From: SLQH01 sp964612995
Lineage (GTDB): Bacteria > Planctomycetota > UBA11346
Length of the DNA stretch: 48,923 nt
NCBI GenBank assembly: GCA_964612995.1
Contig: CAZTGE010000012.1
Coordinates: forward strand, 1 to 48,923
Direction: 5' to 3'
Part shown: in pieces, positions 34,646-41,660 of the stretch
How the letters are laid out: the number at the start of each line of letters is the position of its first letter
Position numbering within the stretch: position 1 is the first letter of the stretch
Program-made: the position numbers and the translations under genes
Notes under the pieces: model-generated
What the model was told of the DNA's origin: nothing
The model's input: only the letters and a program-made list of their open reading frames with translations
The model's database searches: none

Positions 34646-35181
34646 GGTGTCGCCTCCCGCACGATCCGGCTGCTGCCGTGGGCGGCCACCGTCGCCGCAC
34701 GTGCCTGCGCAAGTCCACGCGCAACGCCATCGCGCCGGCGCAGAAGCAGGGTCTCGCACAGCAGACCCGGCACCGCCACCGCCAGGCCGTATTGGGTGGT
34801 GATCAACGCCGCACCGATCCCGCTGGCCGCGGCGGCGACGCGCTGGCCGACGAGGATGCCCTCGAAGATGGCGATCATCCCCCCGACGGTACCGAGCAGA
34901 CCGAGCAGCGGCGCGATCGCGATCAGCGCGCGGATGAGGGCGAAATGGCGCGTCAGCTCGGGACGCAGGGCCAGGACCTCGGCCTCCGCCTGCCGGGCGA
35001 CATGATCGAGCGCGTGCTGCGCGGGTGCCGACGCGCCGCGACGCACCGGCGGCGTGCTGCACAGCGCGAGCCATCGCTCGCAGAGCAGCACGAACAGCAG
35101 CAGGCCATCGACGGTGATCACCCACATCACCGGCCCACCGCGGGCGAACCAATCCGCGATCGCCACCCACCAGGCGTTCAT
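34642..35181 (-). CDS. exbB: biopolymer transport protein ExbB/TolQ, short form
   Basis: A 179-residue MotA/TolQ/ExbB protein. First helix MWVITVDGLLLFVLLCERWL, then the cytoplasmic loop, then the conserved core ALIRALIAIAPLLGLLGTVG, GMIAIFEGI, and AALITTQYGLAVAVPGLLCE. It is the ordinary-size ExbB; the larger upstream protein is a second family member with an added periplasmic domain. ATG overlaps the stop of that gene as ATGA. Together they match the TonB2 system of Vibrio, in which TtpC plays the role of the long protein. Confidence 0.92.
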   Translation of the reverse strand: MNAWWVAIADWFARGGPVMWVITVDGLLLFVLLCERWLALCSTPPVRRGASAPAQHALDHVARQAEAEVLALRPELTRHFALIRALIAIAPLLGLLGTVGGMIAIFEGILVGQRVAAAASGIGAALITTQYGLAVAVPGLLCETLLLRRRDGVARGLAQARAATVAAHGSSRIVREATP

Positions 35182-36497
35182 GTCGGTGCCTGTTCGTGGG
35201 CCAACAAGGCGTTGGCGCACTCGTCGAGGTGCATCTGACGCCGGTCGACCACCCGGCCGAGCCAAGCATGGGCCAGGAGGATTGGTACCGCCGCAAGCAG
35301 GCCCATCTGGGTCGTGACCAGCGCTTCGCTGATGCCCCCGGAGAGCAGGCGCGGATTGCCGGTGCCGTGTACCGCGATCACCTGGAAGGTGCGGATCATG
35401 CCGGTCACCGTGCCCAGCAGGCCGAGCAGTGGCGCCACGGCCGCGAGCACCGCGAGGAAGGAGAGCGAGCGCTCGAGCCGCGGCTCTTCGCGCAACAAGG
35501 CGGCTTCGAGCTCCGCCTCGCGGGCTTGATGGCCCAGCGCGCCTTCACGAGTACCGGCGGCCAGCACGCGCTCGGTCGGTGAGCTACCGCCAGCGACCAG
35601 CGCATGGGCTGCGGCGACCTCGCCGCGTTCGCACAAGGCGAACACCTCGCGCGCCAGCGACGGCCGCGCGCGCAGGCGCAACAGCGCCACCGCGCGCTCG
35701 ATGACCAGCACCAGCGCCAGGCCCGCCACCGCCAGGATCGGCCACAGGAACACGCCGCCGGCGGCGAGCCAACGCCGCACCGACCACCGTGCGGGGGTCT
35801 CGGCCGCGGAGAGCGAACCGTCCACGTCGAGCGGCAGAGCCGCGATCTCGCCGCGCCCCGCGGCGCCGAGCGCGGCACGCATCGCGGGCTCCGGGTGTGG
35901 TCCGGCGACCAGCGCGGTGCCATCGACCTGCCGCAGCAGTCCGGCCGTGCGCAGCTGCGCTCCGCAGGCCAGCTCCTGGACCGCACCCACCACCACCACC
36001 GGCACCTCCGCCGGATGCCCCTGACGATCACGCACGGTACGCCGCTCCAGCCGCAGGGCGGCGGCACCTTCGAGCCGCGAGCCGCGAGCCGCGAGCTCCG
36101 CAGCCAGGGCGGCGCGCCAGGCTGCGTCATCGCTGCCGACCGCCAGCGTGATGCCGAGCAGGGAGGCGGCGCGCTCGCGCAGGCGTTCGATCTCCTGCCG
36201 CAGCTGGCCCTGCTGCGCACGCGCCGCGCGTTCCTGTTCCTGCGCCCGGCGATATGCCGTCCGCTGCTCCACGGCCGCGTCGCGCGCCTGTTCGAGCGTG
36301 GTCTCGGCCGCACGCAGGCGCGCGTAGAGCTCAGCGCGCTGGGTGGCGATGCGCTCACGCGTCGCCGCGCGTTCGGCCTCGGCCGTGGCGCGGACCTCGG
36401 CCGCACGCGCGGCGAGCTCCTGGGCCGCCACGCCCGGCAGGCAGCACAGCAACAACAGGCCGGCAACGAAGCCGCCGCCACAGGCCGGACGGCTCAT
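35178..36497 (-). CDS. TtpC-like ExbB/TolQ protein with N-terminal periplasmic coiled-coil domain
   Basis: A 439-residue protein with a signal peptide (GLLLLCCLPGVAAQ), a coiled coil at about 27-115 rich in Arg, Glu and Ala, a beta-containing periplasmic domain, and from about 245 the MotA/TolQ/ExbB membrane core (FLWPILAVAGLALVLVIERA, FLAVLAAVAPLLGLLGTVTG, SEALVTTQMGLLAAVPILLA). This architecture is that of TtpC in TonB2 systems, where it is needed in addition to ExbB2. Coupled by ATGA overlaps at both ends to the DUF3450 and exbB genes. Confidence 0.88.
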   Translation of the reverse strand: MSRPACGGGFVAGLLLLCCLPGVAAQELAARAAEVRATAEAERAATRERIATQRAELYARLRAAETTLEQARDAAVEQRTAYRRAQEQERAARAQQGQLRQEIERLRERAASLLGITLAVGSDDAAWRAALAAELAARGSRLEGAAALRLERRTVRDRQGHPAEVPVVVVGAVQELACGAQLRTAGLLRQVDGTALVAGPHPEPAMRAALGAAGRGEIAALPLDVDGSLSAAETPARWSVRRWLAAGGVFLWPILAVAGLALVLVIERAVALLRLRARPSLAREVFALCERGEVAAAHALVAGGSSPTERVLAAGTREGALGHQAREAELEAALLREEPRLERSLSFLAVLAAVAPLLGLLGTVTGMIRTFQVIAVHGTGNPRLLSGGISEALVTTQMGLLAAVPILLAHAWLGRVVDRRQMHLDECANALLAHEQAPT

Positions 36498-37300
36498 GGT
36501 CGCGACTCCGCGGCAGCGGCTTCGCCGTCGATCACGTCTGCCGCACCGAAGGGCAGCAGCACCAGTTCCGGTGCCGCCCGACCGGCGGCGATCTCGATCG
36601 CCGTGGCGATGGCCCGGGCTTCGGCGGGGTCATCGCGGGGCTCGAGCAGCACCCGGCCGTCGTCCATCCGCACCACGCCAGCGGCATCGCCGTCGAGCGC
36701 GCGCCACCAGGCCATGACCGCGCCGCAGCGCAGCACTTCGACCGCCCGCTGCGAGCCATCGGCCAGGGTACCGTCCTCGATGCCGACCGCGACCTCAGCG
36801 GACGCGGCCAGCGCGCGATCGAGCCGCCGCACCGCCGCGGCGAAGGCGTGGACCGCGGCGTCGTCTGGCACGTCCGCCGCATCCGTTTCGGGAGCGGGGA
36901 TCACACCCGGCAGCATGCTGTCGGCGCGTGCGTCGAGTATCGCCCGGGTCTCTGCGGCCAGGGCCGCCAACTCCGCCTCCAGACGCTCGCGCCGCGCACG
37001 CAACTCCTCGCTATCGGCGGTGGCGCGTTCGAGCTGCGCGACCGCCGCGCGATCGGACCCAGCGCGTTGCTCGAGCGCACCCGCCTCCTGCTCCAGGGTC
37101 GCGATCAGCGCTTCCATCCGTTCGCGCTCGCGCTGCCAGGCCGCCCGCTCGCGCGCCTGTTCGGCCCGCGCGACATCGGCAGCGCGCAGATCGCGCAACA
37201 CCGCTTCTGCCACCGGCACCGCTTCCTGCTCGGCGGCCGGAGCACGCGCCCACAGGGCAGCGAACAGCATCGGGATGAGGAAGCGCGGAATCGCGATCAT
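36494..37300 (-). CDS. DUF3450 family periplasmic coiled-coil protein
   Basis: A 268-residue protein with a signal peptide (FLIPMLFAALWARAPAAE), a long coiled coil over roughly 30-125 (REREREMEALIATLEQ-type heptads and a second block before DSMLPGVIP), and a C-terminal domain with AVMAWWRALDGDAAGVVRMD. DUF3450 genes begin TonB2-type operons in many Gram-negative bacteria, where the protein may span the periplasm; its role is not settled. First gene of the operon, ATGA-coupled to the next. The 220-base divergent gap to purD has CCGGCCG/CGGCCGG and GGACCG/CGGTCC hairpins but no clear promoter for this operon. Confidence 0.85.
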   Translation of the reverse strand: MIAIPRFLIPMLFAALWARAPAAEQEAVPVAEAVLRDLRAADVARAEQARERAAWQRERERMEALIATLEQEAGALEQRAGSDRAAVAQLERATADSEELRARRERLEAELAALAAETRAILDARADSMLPGVIPAPETDAADVPDDAAVHAFAAAVRRLDRALAASAEVAVGIEDGTLADGSQRAVEVLRCGAVMAWWRALDGDAAGVVRMDDGRVLLEPRDDPAEARAIATAIEIAAGRAAPELVLLPFGAADVIDGEAAAAESRP

Positions 37301-37520
37301 GGCTGCCTGAGCACCGCCGCGACGCTCGCCGACTCCATGCCGGGGCGGACCGCGGCGCACGGTCCGGAGGCGGTGCGCGCTGCGCGAGGCTACGCCGTGC
37401 TGCGCAGCGATCAACGCCGGCCGACGGCCGGTGCCACGCCCGCGACACGGCGAACTGGCGATCTCCGCCGGTCTTGCGCCTGCCTCTGGCCGGCTATGCT
37501 CGCGCCCCGAGGAGCGGCGC

Positions 37521-38789
37521 ATGCGGGTTCTGGTAGTCGGTAGCGGCGGGCGCGAGCACGCCCTGGCCTGGAAGCTGGCCAGCAGCCCACGGGTCGAACA
37601 GGTCGTCTGCGCCCCGGGCAACCCCGGGATGGCGGCGATCGGCGAATGCGTCGACGTGGCCGCGGACGACATCGACGGTCTGCTCGCCCTGGCTCGCGAA
37701 CGCGCGATCGACCTGACCGTGGTCGGCCCGGAGATCCCGCTGGTCGCCGGCATCGTCGACACTTTCACGGCCGCCGGCCTGCGCGCCTGGGGCCCGAGCA
37801 AGGCGGCGGCCGAACTCGAAGGCAGCAAGGTGGCGATGAAGGAATTCCTCCGTCGGCACAACATCCCCACCGCCACCTTCAAGATCTTCGACGACGCGGC
37901 CAAGGCCCATGCCTACATCGACGAGGTCGGCCCGCCGCTGGTGGTCAAGTGCGACGGCCTGGCCGCGGGCAAGGGCGTCACCGTGGCCACCACCGTCGAC
38001 GAGGCCCACGCCGCGGTCAGCGCGATCATGGAACAGCAGATCTTCGGCGCCGCGGCCGGGGCCCATCTGGTCATCGAAGAGGTCATGCGCGGCGAAGAGA
38101 TCTCTGTCTTCGCGCTCTGCGATGGCCACAACGCGATCCTGCTCGAGACGGCCCAGGACCACAAGCAGGTCGGCGAGGGCGACACCGGCGCCAACACCGG
38201 CGGCATGGGCGCCTTCACCCCGGCGCGTCACCTGCTGGGCAAGAACGACGAGGACACGATCGTCGAGCGGATCCTGGTGCCGACCATGTCCGGCCTGGTC
38301 AAGGAGGGCCGCCCTTACGTCGGCGTGCTCTACCTCGGGCTGATGCTCACCGATCACGGCCCCAAGGTGCTGGAGTACAACGTCCGCTTCGGCGACCCCG
38401 AATGCCAGCCGCTGATGCTGCGGATGCGCAGCGACCTGGTCGACCTGTGTGAGGCCTGCATCGACGGCAAGCTCGACAAGATGACCATCGACTGGGACCC
38501 GGCGACCGCGATCTGCGTCACCATGGCCAGCGGAGGCTATCCCGGCAGCTACCGCAAGGGCCTGCCGATCACCGGCCTCGACACGATCGAGGATCCGGAC
38601 GTGCTGGTCTTCCATGCCGGCACCGACCGGGCAGGGGACGCGGTGGTCACCGCCGGCGGGCGCGTGCTCTCGGTCTGCGCCCGCGGCGAGGATCTGGCCG
38701 CGGCCCGCGCGAAGGTCTACAGCACCTGCGAGCAGATCGCCTTCGCCGGAGCGCACTACCGTCGCGACATCGGCACCCGCCACGGCTGA
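37521..38789 (+). CDS. purD: phosphoribosylamine-glycine ligase (GAR synthetase)
   Basis: Second step of purine synthesis: ATP-dependent joining of glycine to phosphoribosylamine, in the cytosol. The 422-residue product is standard length. It shows MRVLVVGSGGREHALAWKL, VGPEIPLVAGIVD, the ATP-grasp core VVKCDGLAAGKGVTVA, GANTGGMGAFTPA and EYNVRFGDPECQPLM. The ATG has GAGGAG six bases before it. TTGCGC and TATGCT 15 bases apart lie upstream and might be promoter boxes with short spacing. Followed after 33 bases by a phosphatase gene on the same strand. It joins guaA and guaB as a third purine gene in the window, but far from them. Confidence 0.97.
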   Translation: MRVLVVGSGGREHALAWKLASSPRVEQVVCAPGNPGMAAIGECVDVAADDIDGLLALARERAIDLTVVGPEIPLVAGIVDTFTAAGLRAWGPSKAAAELEGSKVAMKEFLRRHNIPTATFKIFDDAAKAHAYIDEVGPPLVVKCDGLAAGKGVTVATTVDEAHAAVSAIMEQQIFGAAAGAHLVIEEVMRGEEISVFALCDGHNAILLETAQDHKQVGEGDTGANTGGMGAFTPARHLLGKNDEDTIVERILVPTMSGLVKEGRPYVGVLYLGLMLTDHGPKVLEYNVRFGDPECQPLMLRMRSDLVDLCEACIDGKLDKMTIDWDPATAICVTMASGGYPGSYRKGLPITGLDTIEDPDVLVFHAGTDRAGDAVVTAGGRVLSVCARGEDLAAARAKVYSTCEQIAFAGAHYRRDIGTRHG

Positions 38790-38822
38790 GCGCCGCCGGC
38801 ACCACGACGCGAGGGGAGAAGC

Positions 38823-39278
38823 ATGCACATCTGCTGCGTCTGCACCGGCAACACCTGCCGCAGCCCGATGCTCGCCGCCCTCCTGCGTCAGGAGCTCGCG
38901 GCGCTCGGGCGCAACGATGTCCGCATCAGCAGCGCCGGGATCGCCGCGGCGCCAGGCGCGCCGGCCAGCGAACACAGCGTCGCCGCGATGCGTTCGCTGG
39001 GCATCGACATCAGCGCACATCGCAGCACCCCCGCCACCGAGCTCGATCTCGCCGCGGTCGACCACTTCCTCTGCCTGAGCGGCAGCCACGCCATGGCCCT
39101 GATCCAGGCCGGGGTCCGCACAGAGGCCGTCAGCATCGTCGACGCCGCCGCCGGCGGCGTGCCCGACCCCTACGGCGGGAGCCCGGAGGCCTACACCGCC
39201 TGCGCGACCGTGCTCGCCCGCGAGGCCCGGCGGATCGCCAACCAGCTCTGCGACGACGAGCCGCCGGCGGAGGCCTGA
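38823..39278 (+). CDS. low-molecular-weight protein-tyrosine-phosphatase family protein
   Basis: A 151-residue cytosolic enzyme. The P-loop at the N-terminus reads VCTGNTCRSPM, giving nucleophile Cys7, five residues, then Arg13 (CX5R) and Ser14. The general acid is Asp115 in DPYGGS. Family size is normal. In bacteria such enzymes dephosphorylate protein tyrosine or arginine; the TGNTCRSPM form is shared by both kinds, and Thr11 before Cys12 resembles the arginine-phosphatase (YwlE-like) branch, so specificity is open. GGGGAG precedes the ATG. Likely co-transcribed with purD. Confidence 0.9.
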   Translation: MHICCVCTGNTCRSPMLAALLRQELAALGRNDVRISSAGIAAAPGAPASEHSVAAMRSLGIDISAHRSTPATELDLAAVDHFLCLSGSHAMALIQAGVRTEAVSIVDAAAGGVPDPYGGSPEAYTACATVLAREARRIANQLCDDEPPAEA

Positions 39279-39313
39279 ACCGGCAGCGCAAGGCAGTCTC
39301 GCGCAGAGCGCAC

Positions 39314-39341
39314 TTGACCGCCGCCCCCGGTTCCATACCGT
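39314..39341 (+). promoter_or_regulatory. candidate promoter for rpmB and tRNA-Cys
   Basis: TTGACC (five of six for -35) and TACCGT (three of six) separated by 16 bases, ending 26 bases before the bL28 start codon. Placement is good, the -10 is poor. Confidence 0.3.
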
Positions 39342-39367
39342 CCTCGCCCCGATCGAGAGGACGAACT

Positions 39368-39610
39368 ATGCCACGGGTCTGCCATTTCACCGGACGCAAG
39401 ACAACCACCGGCTGGACGAAGTCCGAGAAGGGCAAGCGCAAGGACGGCGGCGTCGGCAACAAGGTCAAGGGCCGTTGCAAGCGCAAGGTCAAACCGAACC
39501 TGAAGAAGGTCCGTTGCCTCATCGACGGCAAGGTGGTCCGGGTCTACGCCTCGACCAAGGCCATCAAGAGCGGCAAGATCGTCAAGCCATCCAAGCAGAC
39601 CGCGGGCTGA
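39368..39610 (+). CDS. rpmB: 50S ribosomal protein bL28
   Basis: An 80-residue basic ribosomal protein. MPRVCHFTGRKTTTGWTKSE at the start and LKKVRCLIDGKVVRVYASTK toward the end are typical of bL28. The CxxTGR motif and one further Cys are present, but the full four-cysteine zinc set is not, so this is a zinc-independent or reduced form. GAGAGG lies upstream of the ATG. The tRNA-Cys gene begins 15 bases after its stop, and one terminator follows both, so they are probably one transcript. Confidence 0.95.
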   Translation: MPRVCHFTGRKTTTGWTKSEKGKRKDGGVGNKVKGRCKRKVKPNLKKVRCLIDGKVVRVYASTKAIKSGKIVKPSKQTAG

Positions 39611-39625
39611 GAACGCCCGCCGCCC

Positions 39626-39699
39626 GGCGCTGTGGCGGAGTGGCTACGCAGCGGATTGCAAATCCGCAGACCCCGGTTCGAGTCCGGGCGGCGCCTCCA
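39626..39699 (+). tRNA. tRNA-Cys (anticodon GCA)
   Basis: Folds as a complete cloverleaf: acceptor GGCGCTG with CGGCGCC (one G-U pair), D stem GCG/CGC, anticodon stem GCGGA/TCCGC with loop TTGCAAA, T stem CCCGG/CCGGG with loop TTCGAGT. Discriminator base is T, as expected for cysteine tRNA, and CCA is encoded. Lies directly after rpmB and before a strong terminator. Confidence 0.97.
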
Positions 39700-39704
39700 G
39701 ATGC

Positions 39705-39736
39705 AACCCCCTGTTTTTACAGGGGGTTCTTTATTT
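39705..39736 (+). terminator. intrinsic terminator after tRNA-Cys
   Basis: AACCCCCTG pairs with CAGGGGGTT around a TTTTTA loop, followed by CTTTATTT. A 9-bp stem plus T-rich tail is one of two clear Rho-independent terminators in the window. Confidence 0.92.
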
Positions 39737-39744
39737 GATGCGTA

Positions 39745-39828
39745 ACCACTCAGCGGCTTCGCCCCTACGGTCCGTCCCCCGTGTACATAAGCGGCCAGTT
39801 CCGCGTCGTCGGGCGGGGCGGTAGTCAC
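39745..39828 (-). pseudogene. truncated gene coupled to the sigma factor, possibly an anti-sigma start
   Basis: A GTG overlaps the sigma factor stop as GTGA and starts TTAPPDDAELAAYVHGGRT, which resembles the opening of anti-sigma proteins (DxELAAYVDG). Protein sense is lost after about 25 residues, and the frame then runs antisense through the terminator and tRNA-Cys. The body of the gene seems to have been removed at the end of the rpmB-tRNA unit. A chance frame after the sigma stop cannot be excluded. Confidence 0.4.
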
Positions 39829-40502
39829 GGTGCCGCCGAAGCCAGGAGGAGATCGACCGTCTCGTCGCCTCCGGCCTCGTCGGCGATCTCGCCGGTGGCG
39901 CGAAGGTGGTCCAGGATCGAGGTGCGCGGCAGCGTCCGCGCCCTGGCGAGCCGACGGTGGCAGGTTCCCAGGCCGAGGCCACGCTCGATGGCGATCTCCC
40001 GGAGGTTGCGACCGTGGATGAGATGCGCCTCGGCCTCGGCCACGGCGAGGCAGTCCGCCTGTTCGTCGCCGCTGCGCACCCAGGCGCGCAACTCGTTCCA
40101 GGCGCTCTGCAGCAGGCTCTGGGCCCAGGCGCGATCCACACCCTCATCCGGATCGTTGATGGTGGTGGCCTCCCACTCGGCGACCGCCTGGGCGACCAGC
40201 GCGCGGCGGTCGCCCAGCTTGCGTTCGGCGTTGCGTGCGGCGTTGTAGGCGACGTGCATCAGCAGGTAGCGGAAGTGGCCGCCGGCGGTGCGGCGGGCGC
40301 GGCCCAGGACCCCGGGCCGCTCCATGAGCCCGAGCAGGACCTCCTGGACGATGTCGTCGAGCGTGCCCCGCGTGCGTGCACGCGGCAGCTTGATCGCCAG
40401 ATAGCGGCCGACGGCGTCGGCGTACAACGCCAACACATGCGCGGTGGCGCCGTCGTCTTCGCCAATGCGCTCGACCAAACTCCAGCGGGTGGCGGGAAAC
40501 AC
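39825..40502 (-). CDS. ECF-like sigma factor of the planctomycete TRWSLV type
   Basis: A 225-residue sigma-70 family protein. It begins MFPATRWSLVERIGEDDG, the TRWSLV opening common in planctomycete ECF-like sigma factors. Region 2 includes LYADAVGRYLAIKLP, DIVQEVLLGLMERPGVLGRA and GHFRYLLMHVAYNAARN. Region 4 is shorter and divergent (NLREIAIERGLGLGTCHRRL). About 25 extra C-terminal residues follow, rich in Asp, Glu and Gly. In related genomes such genes often precede a protein kinase or anti-sigma gene; here the downstream partner is broken. Its own upstream region has been displaced by a palindromic element starting 20 bases before the ATG. Confidence 0.82.
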   Translation of the reverse strand: MFPATRWSLVERIGEDDGATAHVLALYADAVGRYLAIKLPRARTRGTLDDIVQEVLLGLMERPGVLGRARRTAGGHFRYLLMHVAYNAARNAERKLGDRRALVAQAVAEWEATTINDPDEGVDRAWAQSLLQSAWNELRAWVRSGDEQADCLAVAEAEAHLIHGRNLREIAIERGLGLGTCHRRLARARTLPRTSILDHLRATGEIADEAGGDETVDLLLASAAP

Positions 40503-40521
40503 ACTGGACAGCTTGGCGGCG

Positions 40522-40710
40522 AGTCTAGCCCGGATCCCTCATGAGCAACGTCGCGAAAAGTCGTAGCGGGCTGTCAATGCAGGGCTTCGCGATCGAGGCG
40601 AACCGGAGCGTAGCAGCGCTACGTGAGGATCCGCCGACCGAGCGAAGTCCTGTAGTGGCGGTGCGATACGGCTTTGCAGCAGTTGTCTCATGAGGGATGC
40701 GGGCTAGACT
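40522..40710. repeat. 189-bp palindromic, MITE-like element
   Basis: Terminal inverted repeats of 24 bases match at 23 positions (AGTCTAGCCCGGATCCCTCA then TGAG on the left). The sequence between folds back imperfectly along its length, and the apex CGTAGC/GCTACG is centred exactly at the midpoint, 40616. It ends 6 bases before the CPBP start codon and begins 20 bases before the sigma start codon, filling the divergent spacer. No coding sense and no target duplication seen. Its apex matches the dispersed motif at 9695-9755 and 47589-47653. Confidence 0.75.
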
Positions 40711-40716
40711 GCCTCG

Positions 40717-41508
40717 ATGCCTGCCACGGGCGAGGACCCGCCACCGCGGACGCTGCGACCGGACGACGCCACCGACACGTTCGGGCTCTACCAACAGGCG
40801 AACGATGCCTATCGCGCGCCGCTGACGGTACTCACCATCCTGATGCCGCTGGGCCTGATAGCGGAAATCTACCGCTTCATGTGGGAGCCCGCGAACACCG
40901 CCCTGCCACTGTTCACCGGCCAATGGCAGGCGCTGGGCAACCGCCTCGGCCTGCAGGCGCCGCTGGTGCCGGTGGCCCTGCTCACGGCCGGCGGCCTGGC
41001 CGTGCAGGCGCTGAGCCATCACCCCTGGGAACTGCCGCGCCGCCGCACGGTGCTGCTGGTCTGCTGTTGGGGCGCGCTCTGGGCTCTGGTGCGCTACATG
41101 GTCGCGCTGGCCACCATCAGCGTGATCCCGGCCGAGGCCGCGACCGCGCCGCCGCTGGAGCAGGCCTTGGCCCTCGCCGGGCTCGCGATCAGCGCCGCGC
41201 TGCAGGAGGAACTCGTCTTCCGTGCGCTGGTGCTCGGCGTTCTGGGTCTGAGTCTACGCGCACTCGGATGGGGGCGCTGGAGCGTCTACGCGATCTGCCT
41301 GCCGCTGAGCGCTGCCCTGTTCAGCGTCGCCCACACCACCGTGTTCCATCCCGCGGCCGGCGAAGCCTTCGCCTGGTCCGCTTTCACCCACCGCTTCCTC
41401 GCCGGTCTGCTCTACGGCACCATATTCATCCGCCAGGGCCTGGCGGTGAGCACCCTGGCCCATGCCGGCTACAACGCGGCGGCGCTGTTCGGGCTCGGTC
41501 CGTTGTAG
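40717..41508 (+). CDS. CPBP family intramembrane metalloprotease
   Basis: A 263-residue membrane protein of the CAAX-protease/bacteriocin-processing family. Motif 1 is QEELVFR (Glu164, Glu165, Arg169), motif 2 FSVAHT, motif 3 HAGYN, all lying in hydrophobic segments. Eight or so membrane helices are expected. The bacterial role is varied (protein processing, resistance to peptides), and no substrate is evident. The ATG begins 6 bases after the palindromic element, so its promoter must lie in that element. The 152-base convergent gap downstream has only a distant 12-base inverted repeat. Confidence 0.88.
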   Translation: MPATGEDPPPRTLRPDDATDTFGLYQQANDAYRAPLTVLTILMPLGLIAEIYRFMWEPANTALPLFTGQWQALGNRLGLQAPLVPVALLTAGGLAVQALSHHPWELPRRRTVLLVCCWGALWALVRYMVALATISVIPAEAATAPPLEQALALAGLAISAALQEELVFRALVLGVLGLSLRALGWGRWSVYAICLPLSAALFSVAHTTVFHPAAGEAFAWSAFTHRFLAGLLYGTIFIRQGLAVSTLAHAGYNAAALFGLGPL

Positions 41509-41660
41509 CGCTCAGCGACGGACGTTGCGGCGTCGGCCCGCAGACGGTCGATCGCAGGTGCGATGCCCACTCAACGACGACGCCGACCGCGTCCACGCGG
41601 GCGGGGCACAAACCCGCTGCGGGCCGACCGGCCCCGCCTCTGCGCCGCGAACGCGCTCGA

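Noticed and set aside
39544..39828. A 94-codon minus frame through tRNA-Cys and its terminator as an intact protein.
   Set aside because: It translates tRNA antisense (RRRPDSNRG is a well-known artefact); only the first part is kept, as a possible gene relic.
41532..41628. 12-base inverted repeat GTCGGCCCGCAG/CTGCGGGCCGAC between the CPBP and S41 genes.
   Set aside because: Arms are 73 bases apart with no structure between and no T tract; too weak to call a terminator or element.
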